From positions 1 to 37,284 of the forward strand of contig JAENYT010000014.1 of NCBI GenBank assembly GCA_016841665.1: DNA of 37,284 bases. The letters are read 5' to 3'. Source of the DNA: Methanobacteriota archaeon. Lineage in GTDB: Archaea > Halobacteriota > Methanomicrobia > Methanomicrobiales > Methanomicrobiaceae. Below, in pieces: positions 8,823 through 17,212 of this stretch (within the stretch, counting starts at the first letter, position 1; each line of letters starts with the position of its first letter). A program made the position numbers and the translations under genes. The notes under the pieces were generated by a model. The model was given only the letters and a program-made list of their open reading frames with translations. It ran no database searches and was not told the origin of the DNA.

Positions 8823-9590
8823 TTAGTCCTGGTCTGACGGGCAAACGACGGTGCCGCCATGATCGCGTGCGGCGAGGAAATCGCCCAGGCGGGATACATG
8901 AAAGATGTGCGACGCGATTCCATTGTCGGCCAGCGCAAGCAGTTCCTCTATCTTGCCCTTCATGCCTCCCGTGACGTCGGTGTTCCCTGATGTGCCGATA
9001 TTCAGTGCACAGGCAGAAGCACGGTCGATCCGTGGAACAACCGCCATATTCCCGTCAAGAACACCCGGGACGTCGGTTGCCAGTCCAATCCTGTCAATCT
9101 GCATTACCTGCGGCAGATACCTCACCAGCTGATCGCCTGAAATAATACATGCTCCGCGCGACCTATCCATTCCCACGTCGCCGTGAAGGACCGGTATTAT
9201 TCCATGCTGAACCAGAAGTTCAACAGCACCGCATTCGAACGAGATGATTCGTCCGTTGTTTGCTACACACGCATCAAGCGGGTGTATCCCGATCGCCTCC
9301 GCGCCCCCGGCGCGAAGAGCACTGACCACCGCATCATTCAGTGTGCGCACTGCATGATGGGTGACATATATCCCTTCTTTATTATGTTGGTCTAGACCTA
9401 TATCAAGGTGATGACGTTTCGCCTCCGGATGGCCGCACGATCCCGCACCATGGACGAGGATCAATCCATTTTCGTTCCGTGCACAGATGGCCTGTGCTAT
9501 AGCCGAGAGGCGATCATGGCTGATCTCGCAGGTGCCTGACTTGTCAGTGATGATGCTGCCGCCCAGTTTTACGAGGACCCTTTCTTTCAT
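8823..9590 (-). CDS. ipk: Isopentenyl phosphate kinase (amino acid kinase fold)
   Basis: Phosphorylates isopentenyl phosphate to IPP, the last step of the archaeal variants of the mevalonate pathway. The 255-residue protein starts VLVKLGGSIITDK (amino acid kinase phosphate-binding Lys and Gly residues), followed by LILVHGAGSCGHPEA, which contains the His next to the glycine-rich loop that marks IPKs and orients the monophosphate substrate. Later come VLHGDV, ISGDQLVRYL (nucleotide-binding Asp) and DVTGGMKGKIEE. The chosen ATG 9590 lies inside the 3' end of mvk, a 47-base overlap; an upstream extension to 9665 would not add family sequence. Its gene partners mvk and fni support the pathway role. 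Confidence 0.95.
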   Translation of the reverse strand: MKERVLVKLGGSIITDKSGTCEISHDRLSAIAQAICARNENGLILVHGAGSCGHPEAKRHHLDIGLDQHNKEGIYVTHHAVRTLNDAVVSALRAGGAEAIGIHPLDACVANNGRIISFECGAVELLVQHGIIPVLHGDVGMDRSRGACIISGDQLVRYLPQVMQIDRIGLATDVPGVLDGNMAVVPRIDRASACALNIGTSGNTDVTGGMKGKIEELLALADNGIASHIFHVSRLGDFLAARDHGGTVVCPSDQD

Positions 9591-10449
9591 GCTCTCTTCG
9601 AACCCCTTCTGTATCGATGGATGTGATGACTGCGCGGGCGTCGCAGGATTCAATTGCCCCCGCAATCCGGCTTTTATGACGTTTTGGGCAAAGGGCGATC
9701 ATGCATCCTCCTCCGCCTGCTCCGGTAATTTTGGCGCCATACGCCCCCGCTGCTCTCGAGGCGAGCACAAGGCGGGAAAGTGCGGGATGGCCCACGCCGA
9801 GGGCATCGAGGAGGGCGTGGTTGATGTCCATATAGCGACCGAGGAGTTTCGGATCGTTGAGGCAGTGGAGTGCTCTGATGCAGGTTGCCTCGATGGAATC
9901 GAGGATCGGATCGACGATCTGCGGATCCTTTTTCCTGAACGCACTCACCTGTTCAACCATCTTTGAAGTGCTGTGGGAGACCAGGCTGTTGCCTATCACG
10001 AGGTGCATCGTCTGGGGTGGAAGGCGACGTTTGGATCCTCCCTTGATGAGTACGATCCCGCCAAATGTGGACACGTACGTGTCGGTCGGGCTTGCCCTTC
10101 CTTGCTGCACTTTTTTCTCTATCCCAAACGCGATGTCGGCGATATCGGCCTGATTAAGGTTGAGATCGAATTCTTCGTTGATCGCAGCAAGTGTGCTCAC
10201 CACCACCGCCGCCGAAGAACCGAGCCCGGAAGAGCTCGGCAGCTGGGAATGGACGTATACGCTCCCGTTTACCCCCAATTCCCTGAAACAATGTTCGATA
10301 TAGGGAGATTTCACCTTCGGGGGGTGGCGCGCCTTGCGTACTGTTACAAAGACACGCGGTTTGATTGCCATTGCAAGCCCGGGCTTGCCGTATACCACAG
10401 CGTGTTCACCGAACAGGAACACCTTGCCGGGGGCACTCCACATCGCCAC
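9544..10449 (-). CDS. mvk: Mevalonate kinase
   Basis: GHMP-family kinase that phosphorylates mevalonate to 5-phosphomevalonate. The order of motifs is typical: SAPGKVFLFGEHAVVYGKPG at the N-terminus, the ATP loop LPSSSGLGSSAAVVVS, ASPTDTYVSTFGG with the catalytic Asp, and the C-terminal KITGAGGGGCMIAL. The 301-residue length is normal, but the last ~15 residues (after SIDTEGVR, where homologues usually end) are Arg/His-rich and overlap the start of ipk by 47 bases, so they may be unselected read-through. GTG 10449 begins one base after the stop of the MEMO1 gene, with GGTGAT five bases before it; ATG 10443 is an alternative. Translation is probably coupled to its upstream neighbour. Confidence 0.96.
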   Translation of the reverse strand: MAMWSAPGKVFLFGEHAVVYGKPGLAMAIKPRVFVTVRKARHPPKVKSPYIEHCFRELGVNGSVYVHSQLPSSSGLGSSAAVVVSTLAAINEEFDLNLNQADIADIAFGIEKKVQQGRASPTDTYVSTFGGIVLIKGGSKRRLPPQTMHLVIGNSLVSHSTSKMVEQVSAFRKKDPQIVDPILDSIEATCIRALHCLNDPKLLGRYMDINHALLDALGVGHPALSRLVLASRAAGAYGAKITGAGGGGCMIALCPKRHKSRIAGAIESCDARAVITSIDTEGVRREHERKGPRKTGRQHHH

Positions 10450-10450
10450 C

Positions 10451-11239
10451 CTAGATCACCGCAATTGCTGCATATCCTACGACCTGCGAATAATCTCCTG
10501 ACACTTCTGCACTTGTCCCGTAGCGGACGAGGCGCCCTTTCATTGCACCTGATGCCCTGCACGCGGTCACCATCGAGGCGATCGGCCCGTACCCGCAGGC
10601 CGACACCCCTTCCTCCCAGATTCTCCGGTAGAATTCCTCGACATCAAGGGTTTCCAGCGCCTCGATGGCATAGAGATCCTGGGTTCTCGCCACTTCGTCG
10701 GGGATGTAGTGGGAGAAGTCGCTCGAGGCGACGATGCGAATGGGAATGCCCGATTTTTCCTCGGCATTCGCGATCTTATCGGCGAGGTGGAGGGCGCTGG
10801 CAAGGCTCTGCTCACCCATCATGATCGGGGCAATCTTTGCCCCGGGAAAGAGGTACTGGATGAACGGTACCTGCACTTCCACAGAATGCTCGTCACGATG
10901 GGAGAATTCGTCCACGGTAATATCGAGGTAGCGGATGAAGTCGTCATCGACGGGTGCAGTGCCGAGGGGCGTCTCCCACGGGACGGCGGAGACGCAGGTC
11001 GAAAACCCTGAATGACTCGGGCCGATGATCACAAACGTGCCGTCAAAATCGCTCGAAAAAGAGGAATACGCGTACGCGGCAATCTGGCCGGAATATGCGT
11101 ATCCGGCATGGGGGGAGACTACCCCCAGAGCATTGTCGCCAGCTTTCCCGGTCCGGGCAAAAAACCCCGCCATCATCTCTCTCAGCGAGGCGGGATCTGC
11201 CGGATAAAACATGCCGGCGACTCTGGGTCTGCGGTTCAT
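10451..11239 (-). CDS. MEMO1 family protein (AmmeMemoRadiSam system protein B)
   Basis: A 262-residue member of the MEMO1 family, structurally related to class III extradiol dioxygenases. It begins RRPRVAGMFYPADPASLREM and carries the expected metal-site residues in VSPHAGYAYSGQIAAYAY, GPSHSG, HRDEHSVEVQVPFIQYL and ASSDFSHYIPDE, then CGYGPIASMV near the C-terminus. The family is widespread, with a proposed redox or copper-related function in eukaryotes and no settled function in archaea; some members are genomically linked to an AMMECR1-like protein and a radical SAM protein, neither of which is adjacent here. GGGGG at 11250-11246 favours ATG 11239; ATG 11242 and TTG 11245 are in frame too. 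The position between rpsB and mvk is the common euryarchaeal arrangement. Confidence 0.93.
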   Translation of the reverse strand: MNRRPRVAGMFYPADPASLREMMAGFFARTGKAGDNALGVVSPHAGYAYSGQIAAYAYSSFSSDFDGTFVIIGPSHSGFSTCVSAVPWETPLGTAPVDDDFIRYLDITVDEFSHRDEHSVEVQVPFIQYLFPGAKIAPIMMGEQSLASALHLADKIANAEEKSGIPIRIVASSDFSHYIPDEVARTQDLYAIEALETLDVEEFYRRIWEEGVSACGYGPIASMVTACRASGAMKGRLVRYGTSAEVSGDYSQVVGYAAIAVI

Positions 11240-11264
11240 CATCAACCCCCCATTGGGCCTACGA

Positions 11265-11873
11265 TTACAATTCTGTTTCGAAGTCCTCGATGGTGAGTGA
11301 GGTGGCGATGCCGCGGTGGCGTAGGACCTCGCGGGTAAGCAGATAGTACACCATGCTCAGGGCTTTTCTTCCTTTGTTGTTGGTGGGGATTACCAGATCG
11401 ACAAAACTGGTCATATTGTTGGTATCGCAGAACGCAATGATGGGGAGACCCACCTGGACCGCCTCTTTGACAGCCTGGGAGTCGCCGATCGGGTCGGTCA
11501 CCACGAGAACCTCAGGTTCCAGGTACCGGTCGAGACGCTGGTTGGTGAGCATGCCCGGAATAAACCGGCCGACGACTGCAACGCCCCCGATGGTCTCCGC
11601 AAACTTCCGGGCGGGGTACTGGCCGTACTGCCTTGAGGTGACCACGAGGACCCTGGACGGGTCGACGCGGGCGAGAAATGCGGCGGCCTTCTTGATGCGC
11701 TCATCGGTCTCCTTGATGTCAAGGATGTACAGGCCGTCGCCACGGACCCGGTAGATGAATTTCATCATGTCTTTGCTCTTCTGCTGTGTCCCGATATGTA
11801 CCCCTGCGGCAAGGTATTCCTCGACCGGAACAAGCGGTTCGTTCAGTTCGATCTCTATTTCATTGGAATTCAC
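11265..11873 (-). CDS. rpsB: 30S ribosomal protein uS2
   Basis: Small-subunit protein uS2 in its short archaeal form (202 residues). Recognisable segments are [21 protein letters not shown] at the N-terminus, the [10 protein letters not shown] segment, [27 protein letters not shown] and the highly conserved [14 protein letters not shown] and [10 protein letters not shown]. The C-terminus ends shortly after [11 protein letters not shown]. The start is GTG 11873, whose first base is also the last base of the eno stop codon (TAGTG), so the two are probably translationally coupled. No anomaly seen. Confidence 0.97.
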   Translation of the reverse strand: MNSNEIEIELNEPLVPVEEYLAAGVHIGTQQKSKDMMKFIYRVRGDGLYILDIKETDERIKKAAAFLARVDPSRVLVVTSRQYGQYPARKFAETIGGVAVVGRFIPGMLTNQRLDRYLEPEVLVVTDPIGDSQAVKEAVQVGLPIIAFCDTNNMTSFVDLVIPTNNKGRKALSMVYYLLTREVLRHRGIATSLTIEDFETEL

Positions 11874-13060
11874 TAAATCAGCTCCTCTATTCGAATCAGT
11901 TCATTCAATTTGGCAATGCGCTCTCCACCTACCACACCTGTTTTAAGATAGATGCACCCGAATGCGGTTGCGAGGTGGGCGATCGTCGTATCGGTGGTCT
12001 CACCCGACCGGTGGCTCATCACTGTCTCCATCCCATGTGCCTGCGCCAGACGGATCGCCTCGTAGGTTTCAGTGAGCGTTCCGATCTGGTTTGGCTTGAT
12101 GAGCACCGAGTTCGCCGATCCCTTCTCGATTCCTTCCTCTATGCGGTCGACGTTGGTCACGAACAGGTCATCACCGCAGACGAGACAGCGGTTCCCCACC
12201 TGTTCGGTCAGGTCGGCAAATCCGTCGAAGTCCTCTTCCTGCAGGGGGTCTTCCACGTAGACCAGGTCAAACCGGTCGACGAGTTCGGCGATGTAGGCAA
12301 CCTGGTCCTCCTGTGTCCGCCGGGCATCCTTGTAGACGTAAACGTCGTCCTTCCACAGTTCGCTCGCGGCCACATCGATGCCCATGTCGATCTCCACCAT
12401 GATCTCGTCGGACACCGCAGAGATGGCCTCGCGGATCAGTTCGAACGCTTCAACATCTTCAATCTGTGGCGCCCAGGCCCCCTCATCGCCTTTGCCGCAT
12501 CCCTTCCCGCGTTCGATCAGGAGTTGCTTGATCTGCTTGTGCACGAGAGCATTTGCGAATACCGCCTCTTCGGCGTCCACGGCACCCGTGGGCACGATGA
12601 GAAACTCCTGGATGTCGGTGGCGTTTGCGGCATGCGCACCGCCTCCGATGACGTTGCCAAGAGGCAGAGGCATATCGGCCGCATAGACTCCTCCAAGGTA
12701 GCGGAAGAGATCCTGATCGAACGAACAGGCCGCTGCCTTTGCATGCGCAAGCGACAGTGCGACCGACACGTTGGCGCCGATGGCACTGAAGTTCGGCGTC
12801 CCGTCGATTTCTCGCAGAAGCATGTCAAAGCCGACCTGATCGGCGGTATCTCTCCCTAGCAGCTGCGGGATCACTGATTTTTCAGCATTCTCGATGGCCT
12901 CCCTCGGGGGGATGACCTTCGCCTCGTACATGCCTGTGCTTGCCCCGCTTGGGGCAGCTGCTCTCCCGAACCCATTTTCCGTGAAAATGTCCGCTTCAAC
13001 CGTTGGATTGCCGCGACTGTCGAGGATTGATCTTAAAATAATACGGCTAATCGATGTCAT
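11873..13060 (-). CDS. eno: Enolase (phosphopyruvate hydratase)
   Basis: Interconverts 2-phosphoglycerate and phosphoenolpyruvate in glycolysis and gluconeogenesis. The 395-residue protein is somewhat shorter than the 410-435 residues of many enolases, but all landmarks are present: [15 protein letters not shown], the mobile loop [10 protein letters not shown], the metal ligand region MVEIDMG, the [11 protein letters not shown] segment, CGDDLFVTN, catalytic Lys in [24 protein letters not shown] and the C-terminal [21 protein letters not shown]. It starts at ATG 13060, four bases after the rpoK stop codon, and shares one base with rpsB. The presence of eno in this transcription/translation cluster is a familiar euryarchaeal arrangement. 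Confidence 0.97.
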   Translation of the reverse strand: MTSISRIILRSILDSRGNPTVEADIFTENGFGRAAAPSGASTGMYEAKVIPPREAIENAEKSVIPQLLGRDTADQVGFDMLLREIDGTPNFSAIGANVSVALSLAHAKAAACSFDQDLFRYLGGVYAADMPLPLGNVIGGGAHAANATDIQEFLIVPTGAVDAEEAVFANALVHKQIKQLLIERGKGCGKGDEGAWAPQIEDVEAFELIREAISAVSDEIMVEIDMGIDVAASELWKDDVYVYKDARRTQEDQVAYIAELVDRFDLVYVEDPLQEEDFDGFADLTEQVGNRCLVCGDDLFVTNVDRIEEGIEKGSANSVLIKPNQIGTLTETYEAIRLAQAHGMETVMSHRSGETTDTTIAHLATAFGCIYLKTGVVGGERIAKLNELIRIEELI

Positions 13061-13064
13061 CCAA

Positions 13065-13235
13065 TCACTTCGTTCTTTTCACCGTGATAGGAATTACATT
13101 TTTTTCAAACTCTTCGATTGCAATCTCAAGCGGATCAATAAATGAAGTCCTGATCAGGAGAGGAGCACCCATCGATATCTGAAGAGCGCGAGCTCCGATT
13201 ATTCGTGCTCTTTCATACCGAGTATACGAATCCAT
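13065..13235 (-). CDS. rpoK: DNA-directed RNA polymerase subunit K (Rpb6 homologue)
   Basis: A 56-residue gene too short for usual ORF cut-offs. Translation from ATG 13235 gives [19 protein letters not shown], then [26 protein letters not shown] and the end TVKRTK. These are the hallmarks of archaeal RpoK and eukaryotic Rpb6 ([19 protein letters not shown], and PLEIA with a basic IPI...R C-terminus). The subunit helps assemble and stabilise the RNA polymerase clamp. A second in-frame ATG lies at 13238; GAGG at 13246-13243 can serve either. The gene lies 31 bases downstream of tRNA-Pro and four bases upstream of eno, in the usual rpoN-rpoK-eno-rpsB order. Confidence 0.96.
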   Translation of the reverse strand: MDSYTRYERARIIGARALQISMGAPLLIRTSFIDPLEIAIEEFEKNVIPITVKRTK

Positions 13236-13268
13236 CATGTGTCCTCAAAATACGTGATCGATAATAAA

Positions 13269-13341
13269 TGGGGTCGCTGAGATTTGAACTCAGGTTACGG
13301 CATCCCGAACGCCGTAGGATTCCAGGCTACCCCACGACCCC
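13269..13341 (-). tRNA. tRNA-Pro (anticodon CGG)
   Basis: Folding the reverse complement gives a full cloverleaf: acceptor GGGGTCG/CGACCCC, D arm with AGCCTGG in the loop, anticodon arm CGGCG-TTCGGGA-TGCCG with anticodon CGG, a four-base variable loop, T arm CTGAG-TTCAAAT-CTCAG, and discriminator A. No CCA is encoded and no intron is seen. It is in the same orientation as the surrounding rpoN and rpoK genes, and its 5' end (13341) directly abuts the rpoN stop codon, so it is probably cut out of the operon transcript. Confidence 0.97.
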
Positions 13342-13530
13342 TCATTGATACGGTATGAGATCATCTATAATCTCTTTGTGCGTCAGTAGCATGCGCCTGC
13401 AGCAGTAGCGTTCAATACCGAGATCGTCGAGGATCGTTTTGGGATCCTCGCCTGCATCTCGCCGCTGCTTGAATTCCACCCATGCTGTGGAAATTACTTT
13501 TCCGCATGTAAAACATCGAACTGGAATCAT
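13342..13530 (-). CDS. rpoN: DNA-directed RNA polymerase subunit N (Rpb10 homologue)
   Basis: A 62-residue zinc-binding RNA polymerase subunit, essential for assembly of the RpoD/RpoL platform. The atypical zinc site of the family is visible: [11 protein letters not shown] at the N-terminus supplies two Cys, and the [10 protein letters not shown] segment near residue 43 the other two. The end DDLIPYQ is near-canonical. It lies 30 bases after rpsI. Its TGA stop (13344-13342) is immediately next to the first base of tRNA-Pro. Confidence 0.98.
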   Translation of the reverse strand: MIPVRCFTCGKVISTAWVEFKQRRDAGEDPKTILDDLGIERYCCRRMLLTHKEIIDDLIPYQ

Positions 13531-13560
13531 AGAACGATCTCTCTCTATAAGTAACTCATT

Positions 13561-13962
13561 TCAACGATAAGACTTTTGGAACTTCTTTCGTGCACCGCGG
13601 CCGTGCGGCTTCTTCGTTTCCTTCTGCCGGGAGTCATTGACCAGCAAGGTACGGTCGTATCCCAGGTAGAGATCCTTGATCTGCGGATCATTGTGCCATT
13701 TCAGGATCCCGCGCGCAAGTGCGGTGCGCACAGCCTCGGCCTGCCCCATCACACCGCCGCCCCGCACATCGATGGCGACATCAACGCCCGTCACGCCATC
13801 CGGATAGAGCAGGAGCGGTTCGGAGATTTTCATCCTGATCAGTTCGGTCCCGTAAATCTCGAGAGGGACCGAATTTATCCTGACCCTGCCCTTGCCTTGC
13901 TTCAGGGTTGCCCTTGCAACAGCTGTTTTTCGCTTTCCACTTGTATTGATTGTTTTCGCCAT
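13561..13962 (-). CDS. rpsI: 30S ribosomal protein uS9
   Basis: Small-subunit protein uS9, 133 residues, normal archaeal length. The sequence begins with [19 protein letters not shown] and contains [39 protein letters not shown] and the basic C-terminal tail [17 protein letters not shown], whose final Arg contacts tRNA in the P site. It is nine bases downstream of rplM in the eL18-uL13-uS9-rpoN order shared by most archaea. Confidence 0.98.
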   Translation of the reverse strand: MAKTINTSGKRKTAVARATLKQGKGRVRINSVPLEIYGTELIRMKISEPLLLYPDGVTGVDVAIDVRGGGVMGQAEAVRTALARGILKWHNDPQIKDLYLGYDRTLLVNDSRQKETKKPHGRGARKKFQKSYR

Positions 13963-13971
13963 TCCACCACC

Positions 13972-14394
13972 CTAGTACCTGGCTCCAAGTTTCGTACTGA
14001 TCGAACCCAGTGTGACATACCGGGGACTGCTGAGGCGGTCCACCTGGGCTTCCACCACGGTTTCGGTTTCGGCATCCGTAAGTGCTACAGGAACACCCAC
14101 ATAGACTCGAACGCGCTTGAGGGCGTCAGCGCCGCGCTGCCGTTTGTAGGGCAGCATCCCACGAATGCTTCGCTTCATGATGTGGTCGGGGCGCCGCGGG
14201 AAGAATGGACCTCCTTCACGAGACCCTCGCTTCCGCTTTTTGTCGTAACTGGCATATACAAACGCCCTGGATCCCGAGACGATGGCATTCTCCGCATTCA
14301 CGATGGCGATCTCCTCGCCGTCAAGGGTGCGTTTCGCCACCACGCTTGCCAGCCTTCCCAGGAGAAGCCCGTCTGCATCGATAACTGTCACCAT
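13972..14394 (-). CDS. rplM: 50S ribosomal protein uL13
   Basis: Large-subunit protein uL13, 140 residues. It starts [20 protein letters not shown] and has the conserved block [17 protein letters not shown], the basic [23 protein letters not shown] segment and C-terminal [15 protein letters not shown]. The frame is open to 14466, but ATG 14394 is the true start: GGTGAG lies four bases upstream and family sequences begin here. It starts five bases after the eL18 stop codon. Confidence 0.97.
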   Translation of the reverse strand: MVTVIDADGLLLGRLASVVAKRTLDGEEIAIVNAENAIVSGSRAFVYASYDKKRKRGSREGGPFFPRRPDHIMKRSIRGMLPYKRQRGADALKRVRVYVGVPVALTDAETETVVEAQVDRLSSPRYVTLGSISTKLGARY

Positions 14395-14399
14395 TCCTC

Positions 14400-14765
14400 T
14401 CACCTCAGAATCCTCACACGGCTTCCCGTAGGGTTGTTCTTGACCAGGTCCTCGATCGACATGCATGTTCCTTTGGCTTTTTCGATCTTGCTGGTCGCCG
14501 ACTCGCTGAAGTTCAGTGCGGCAACATTAACCGCACGGTCGAGCGCACCGCTCCCGAGTACCTTCCCGGGCACGAGAATCGTCTCGCCGTCATTTGCGTA
14601 ACGGTTAATTTTGCCGATATTGACTTCAGCGTAATTCCTGTTCGGTGCTTCGAGCCTCCGTGCGATCTCTCGCCAGACATTCGCTTCATTGCTGCGCGAT
14701 GTTTCCTTCAACATCGCAACGAGATACTGAAGGCGCGGATTCGTTTTGTTAGCTGCTCGCTTCAT
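14400..14765 (-). CDS. rpl18e: 50S ribosomal protein eL18
   Basis: Large-subunit protein found only in archaea and eukaryotes, 121 residues. Visible landmarks are the N-terminal [39 protein letters not shown], the [17 protein letters not shown] segment that is diagnostic of the family, and the C-terminal [13 protein letters not shown] 14765 was chosen over an open upstream extension because GGTGGG lies seven bases before it; it overlaps the 3' end of rpoD by 17 bases. Confidence 0.97.
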   Translation of the reverse strand: MKRAANKTNPRLQYLVAMLKETSRSNEANVWREIARRLEAPNRNYAEVNIGKINRYANDGETILVPGKVLGSGALDRAVNVAALNFSESATSKIEKAKGTCMSIEDLVKNNPTGSRVRILR

Positions 14766-15591
14766 GTACCGTCCCACCAGATATGTCATTCAGGATATCC
14801 ACCAGGTCTTCTGACTTTTTCTTGATACACAGCAGGGCATGTTCCATGATCTCCCTGACCGGAAGCGATCCGTCGCTCTCCACAACAAAGAGGTAGCGCG
14901 TGTCATCCTGGTTGATGTGGATCGCAGGGCTTTCGCCGATACCGCCGGCGAGACAGGCCTTTTCGCAGAGCTTGCAGAGGGAACAGTCCTCGAGTTTTCC
15001 CTCGACAACCTCGACCGACCTGCTTCCCAGTGCCAGTACGCCGCGGGGGCATTCATCGACGCACATACCGCATGCATCGCAGCGGTCGTCGATGGTGATA
15101 ACCGGGTAACTCTTGTAGCCGCAGGCGAGTGTGGGCTGCCACTTCGCATGCTGTGTACCGGTATTGAGCACCGCACGCGCCTCCAGCACAATCTTCTGGT
15201 CCTCGACCAGTTTCACGATTGGAATGTTGTCGTGCACCGGAGCGGTGTCGGGGTCCTGCGGGATCAGGTCGCTTGAATAGACGATCCTGGGGCCCTCCAC
15301 GCTCAGTGTGTAGGTTGCGCAGCAGCTCGGGCACCCTTCGCCGCCGCAGGAGCACTCTTCCATGCTCACATAGGTTCCCAGGTCCGTCTTCAGGGGTATC
15401 AGGCCGAGACGGTGTGCCAGAACCTCATCGAAGAGGGCGCTATTATTGTCATATATGCGCACATCCTCGATGGCAAGCGTGGGCACTTCACCGATCATGG
15501 TCCTGCGGAACGCATTGGCAAATGCGGGTGACGAATCACTCAGGGTAAATCGTGCTATCGTGTCATCCAGCCTGCTGAATGAGATGTTCAT
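14749..15591 (-). CDS. rpoD: DNA-directed RNA polymerase subunit D with two [4Fe-4S] cluster motifs
   Basis: Rpb3/alpha homologue that forms the D-L platform for polymerase assembly, 280 residues. It opens NISFSRLDDTIARFTLSDSS and has the dimerisation segment FANAFRRTMIGEVPTLAIEDV. A Cys-rich stretch, CSCGGEGCPSCC, lies at about residues 80-91. A ferredoxin-like insertion follows: C171, C174, C177 and C181 (CDACGMCVDECP), then C203, C206, C209 and C213 (CSLCKLCEKAC). All eight ligands are intact, so two [4Fe-4S] clusters are expected, as described for RpoD of Methanosarcina acetivorans. The frame is open far upstream inside rpsK, but ATG 15591 overlaps the rpsK stop by one base (TAATG) and matches the family start. 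Confidence 0.97.
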   Translation of the reverse strand: MNISFSRLDDTIARFTLSDSSPAFANAFRRTMIGEVPTLAIEDVRIYDNNSALFDEVLAHRLGLIPLKTDLGTYVSMEECSCGGEGCPSCCATYTLSVEGPRIVYSSDLIPQDPDTAPVHDNIPIVKLVEDQKIVLEARAVLNTGTQHAKWQPTLACGYKSYPVITIDDRCDACGMCVDECPRGVLALGSRSVEVVEGKLEDCSLCKLCEKACLAGGIGESPAIHINQDDTRYLFVVESDGSLPVREIMEHALLCIKKKSEDLVDILNDISGGTVHEASS

Positions 15592-15986
15592 TAGACTCTC
15601 CTGCCTCGCTTCCCGCCTTTGGTACGGATCCCATCGTGGGGTACCGGCGTCACATCCTCGATCCGGCCGATGCGCATTCCGGCGCGGGCCAGTGCGCGGA
15701 TGGCGGCCTGGGCGCCCGGGCCCGGGCTGCGCTGTTTGCCGCGGCCGGGGGCGCGCACCTTCACGTGGACGCCGACGATGCCCTTGTCCATTGCGTTGTG
15801 CGCAACGTTGGTTGCCATCTGCATCGCTGCGTAAGGAGAACTCTCGTTGCGGGCCTGTTTGACCACCATGCCGCCGCTGCTCTTGGTAACCGTCTCGGCG
15901 CCGGAGAGATCGGTGACGGTGATGATGGTGTTGTTGAAGGAGGCAAAGATGTGTGCAATGCCCCACCTTTCGTTTTCCGCTGCCAT
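15591..15986 (-). CDS. rpsK: 30S ribosomal protein uS11
   Basis: Small-subunit platform protein, 131 residues. It contains [24 protein letters not shown], the [21 protein letters not shown] block, [27 protein letters not shown] and the C-terminal [20 protein letters not shown]. All are near-universal uS11 motifs. It is three bases downstream of rpsD and shares a base with rpoD. The uS13-uS4-uS11-RpoD order is the archaeal counterpart of the bacterial alpha operon. Confidence 0.98.
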   Translation of the reverse strand: MAAENERWGIAHIFASFNNTIITVTDLSGAETVTKSSGGMVVKQARNESSPYAAMQMATNVAHNAMDKGIVGVHVKVRAPGRGKQRSPGPGAQAAIRALARAGMRIGRIEDVTPVPHDGIRTKGGKRGRRV

Positions 15987-15989
15987 GCG

Positions 15990-16538
15990 TTATCGACCTC
16001 CGGCTTTGGTGATCCGCGTCCGCTCGGGGTGCACCTCGTTGGTGAGGGGCGATCCGCCGTAGTAGCGTATGGTGCCCTCATCTGCCCGCGCAACGCGGTA
16101 TCCGGGGATGTTGACCTTTCTACCGCCGACCGCAATGTGCCCGTGCACGATGAGCTGGCGGGCCTGCTTGGGGGATCGGGCAAAACCCCTGCGGTACACC
16201 TGCGTCTGCAGGCGGCGCTCGAGCTCGGCCCCTACCTTCATGGCCAGCACGTCATCGATACCAGAATCTTCTCTCAGCATGCCGTAACGGTTCAGCGTTC
16301 CGAGCAGCTCGTTCTTTTTCCGGTCCACGAGTCGTTCATCCGCGGCCCCGGACATCAGTGCAAGAAGGTCCCGTGCTGCGCGCCGGTACCCGCGCAGTGT
16401 GCTCTGCGCCTTCCACAGTTCGCGCTTGTTTCGAAGGCCGTACTCCATGAGAAGCTTGTTCTCCTCTTCAATACGGCCCTTTTCAAACCTCCGCTTGGGA
16501 GTTTCATACCGCTTATGGTTCTTTCCAGGATAGCCCAT
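15990..16538 (-). CDS. rpsD: 30S ribosomal protein uS4
   Basis: Primary 16S rRNA-binding protein, archaeal type, 182 residues. It begins [18 protein letters not shown] and carries [18 protein letters not shown], then the S4 RNA-binding domain: [28 protein letters not shown]. The bacterial zinc-binding N-terminus is absent, as expected for the archaeal form. It starts 11 bases after the rpsM stop codon. Confidence 0.98.
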   Translation of the reverse strand: MGYPGKNHKRYETPKRRFEKGRIEEENKLLMEYGLRNKRELWKAQSTLRGYRRAARDLLALMSGAADERLVDRKKNELLGTLNRYGMLREDSGIDDVLAMKVGAELERRLQTQVYRRGFARSPKQARQLIVHGHIAVGGRKVNIPGYRVARADEGTIRYYGGSPLTNEVHPERTRITKAGGR

Positions 16539-16549
16539 TCAATCACCGA

Positions 16550-16999
16550 TCACTTCTTCTTTCTCTTCACGCCGACGGTCGTTCCAGTCCTGCCCGTGGA
16601 CTTGGTGCGCTGACCGCGCGCTTTCTGGCCGGTTTCATGGCGGATGCCACGGTAACAGCGGATCTTTCTCATGCGGTTGATGTCATCCTCAATGGCAAGG
16701 CGAAGATCGGTTCCCAGCAGCTGTTTCGGCTCGCCGGTATAGACATCCTTCTGCCTGTTGAGCATCCATGTCGGCACATGTTCGGCGTAATTCTCTACGA
16801 CATTGCGAAGACGCTCGACGGAATCGTCATCCAGTTTACCAAGTGTTGCGCGCGGATCCACTTCCGCGAGCCTGGCGACGATACCCGACGTGTGCATGCC
16901 GATACCCGCAATTCCGGTAAGGGCGATGTACACCGTTTTTGTTCCGTCGAGATCGGTGTTTTTAATCCTGACAAAGTATTTTATCTCTTCTTCTTCCAT
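16550..16999 (-). CDS. rpsM: 30S ribosomal protein uS13
   Basis: Small-subunit head protein that bridges to the large subunit and touches P-site tRNA, 149 residues. Motifs are [39 protein letters not shown], the archaeal insert around [18 protein letters not shown], and the C-terminal [21 protein letters not shown] with a GVKRKKK tail. It is the first protein gene of the minus-strand supercluster; tRNA-Ser lies 32 bases upstream. Confidence 0.98.
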   Translation of the reverse strand: MEEEEIKYFVRIKNTDLDGTKTVYIALTGIAGIGMHTSGIVARLAEVDPRATLGKLDDDSVERLRNVVENYAEHVPTWMLNRQKDVYTGEPKQLLGTDLRLAIEDDINRMRKIRCYRGIRHETGQKARGQRTKSTGRTGTTVGVKRKKK

Positions 17000-17031
17000 T
17001 CGACCGCCTCACACTGTGATTGGATCTGGAG

Positions 17032-17116
17032 CGCTGAGGGAGGGATTTGAACCCTCGAGTCCCAAGGGGACACGGGATTAGCAATCCCGCGCCATACCTG
17101 GCTAGGCTACCTCAAC
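17032..17116 (-). tRNA. tRNA-Ser (anticodon GCT)
   Basis: The reverse complement folds as a class II tRNA: acceptor GTTGAGG/CCTCAGC with one G-U pair, D loop AGCCTAGCCAGGTA, anticodon arm CGGGA-TTGCTAA-TCCCG (anticodon GCT), a long variable arm TGTCCCCTTGGGACT, T arm CGAGGG-TTCAAAT-CCCTC, and discriminator G as required for archaeal tRNA-Ser. No CCA is encoded. It lies directly upstream of rpsM in the same orientation and may share its promoter; a TATA-like TATTAAAC is present at about 17197-17204 on the minus strand. Confidence 0.97.
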
Positions 17117-17212
17117 AGAGATAATCTCGCATCTTACGACACTCGCAGCGCAAGTGCTGCTCCATGAAGTGTGTTTCAACATATTGGTGCGAAAATGGTT
17201 TAATAGTTATGG

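Noticed and set aside
11786..12859. 357-codon open frame opposite eno
   Set aside because: Antisense shadow of enolase; composition is that of a reversed coding strand.
15579..16613. 344-codon open frame opposite rpsK and rpsD
   Set aside because: Antisense shadow spanning two ribosomal protein genes with clear motifs on the other strand.
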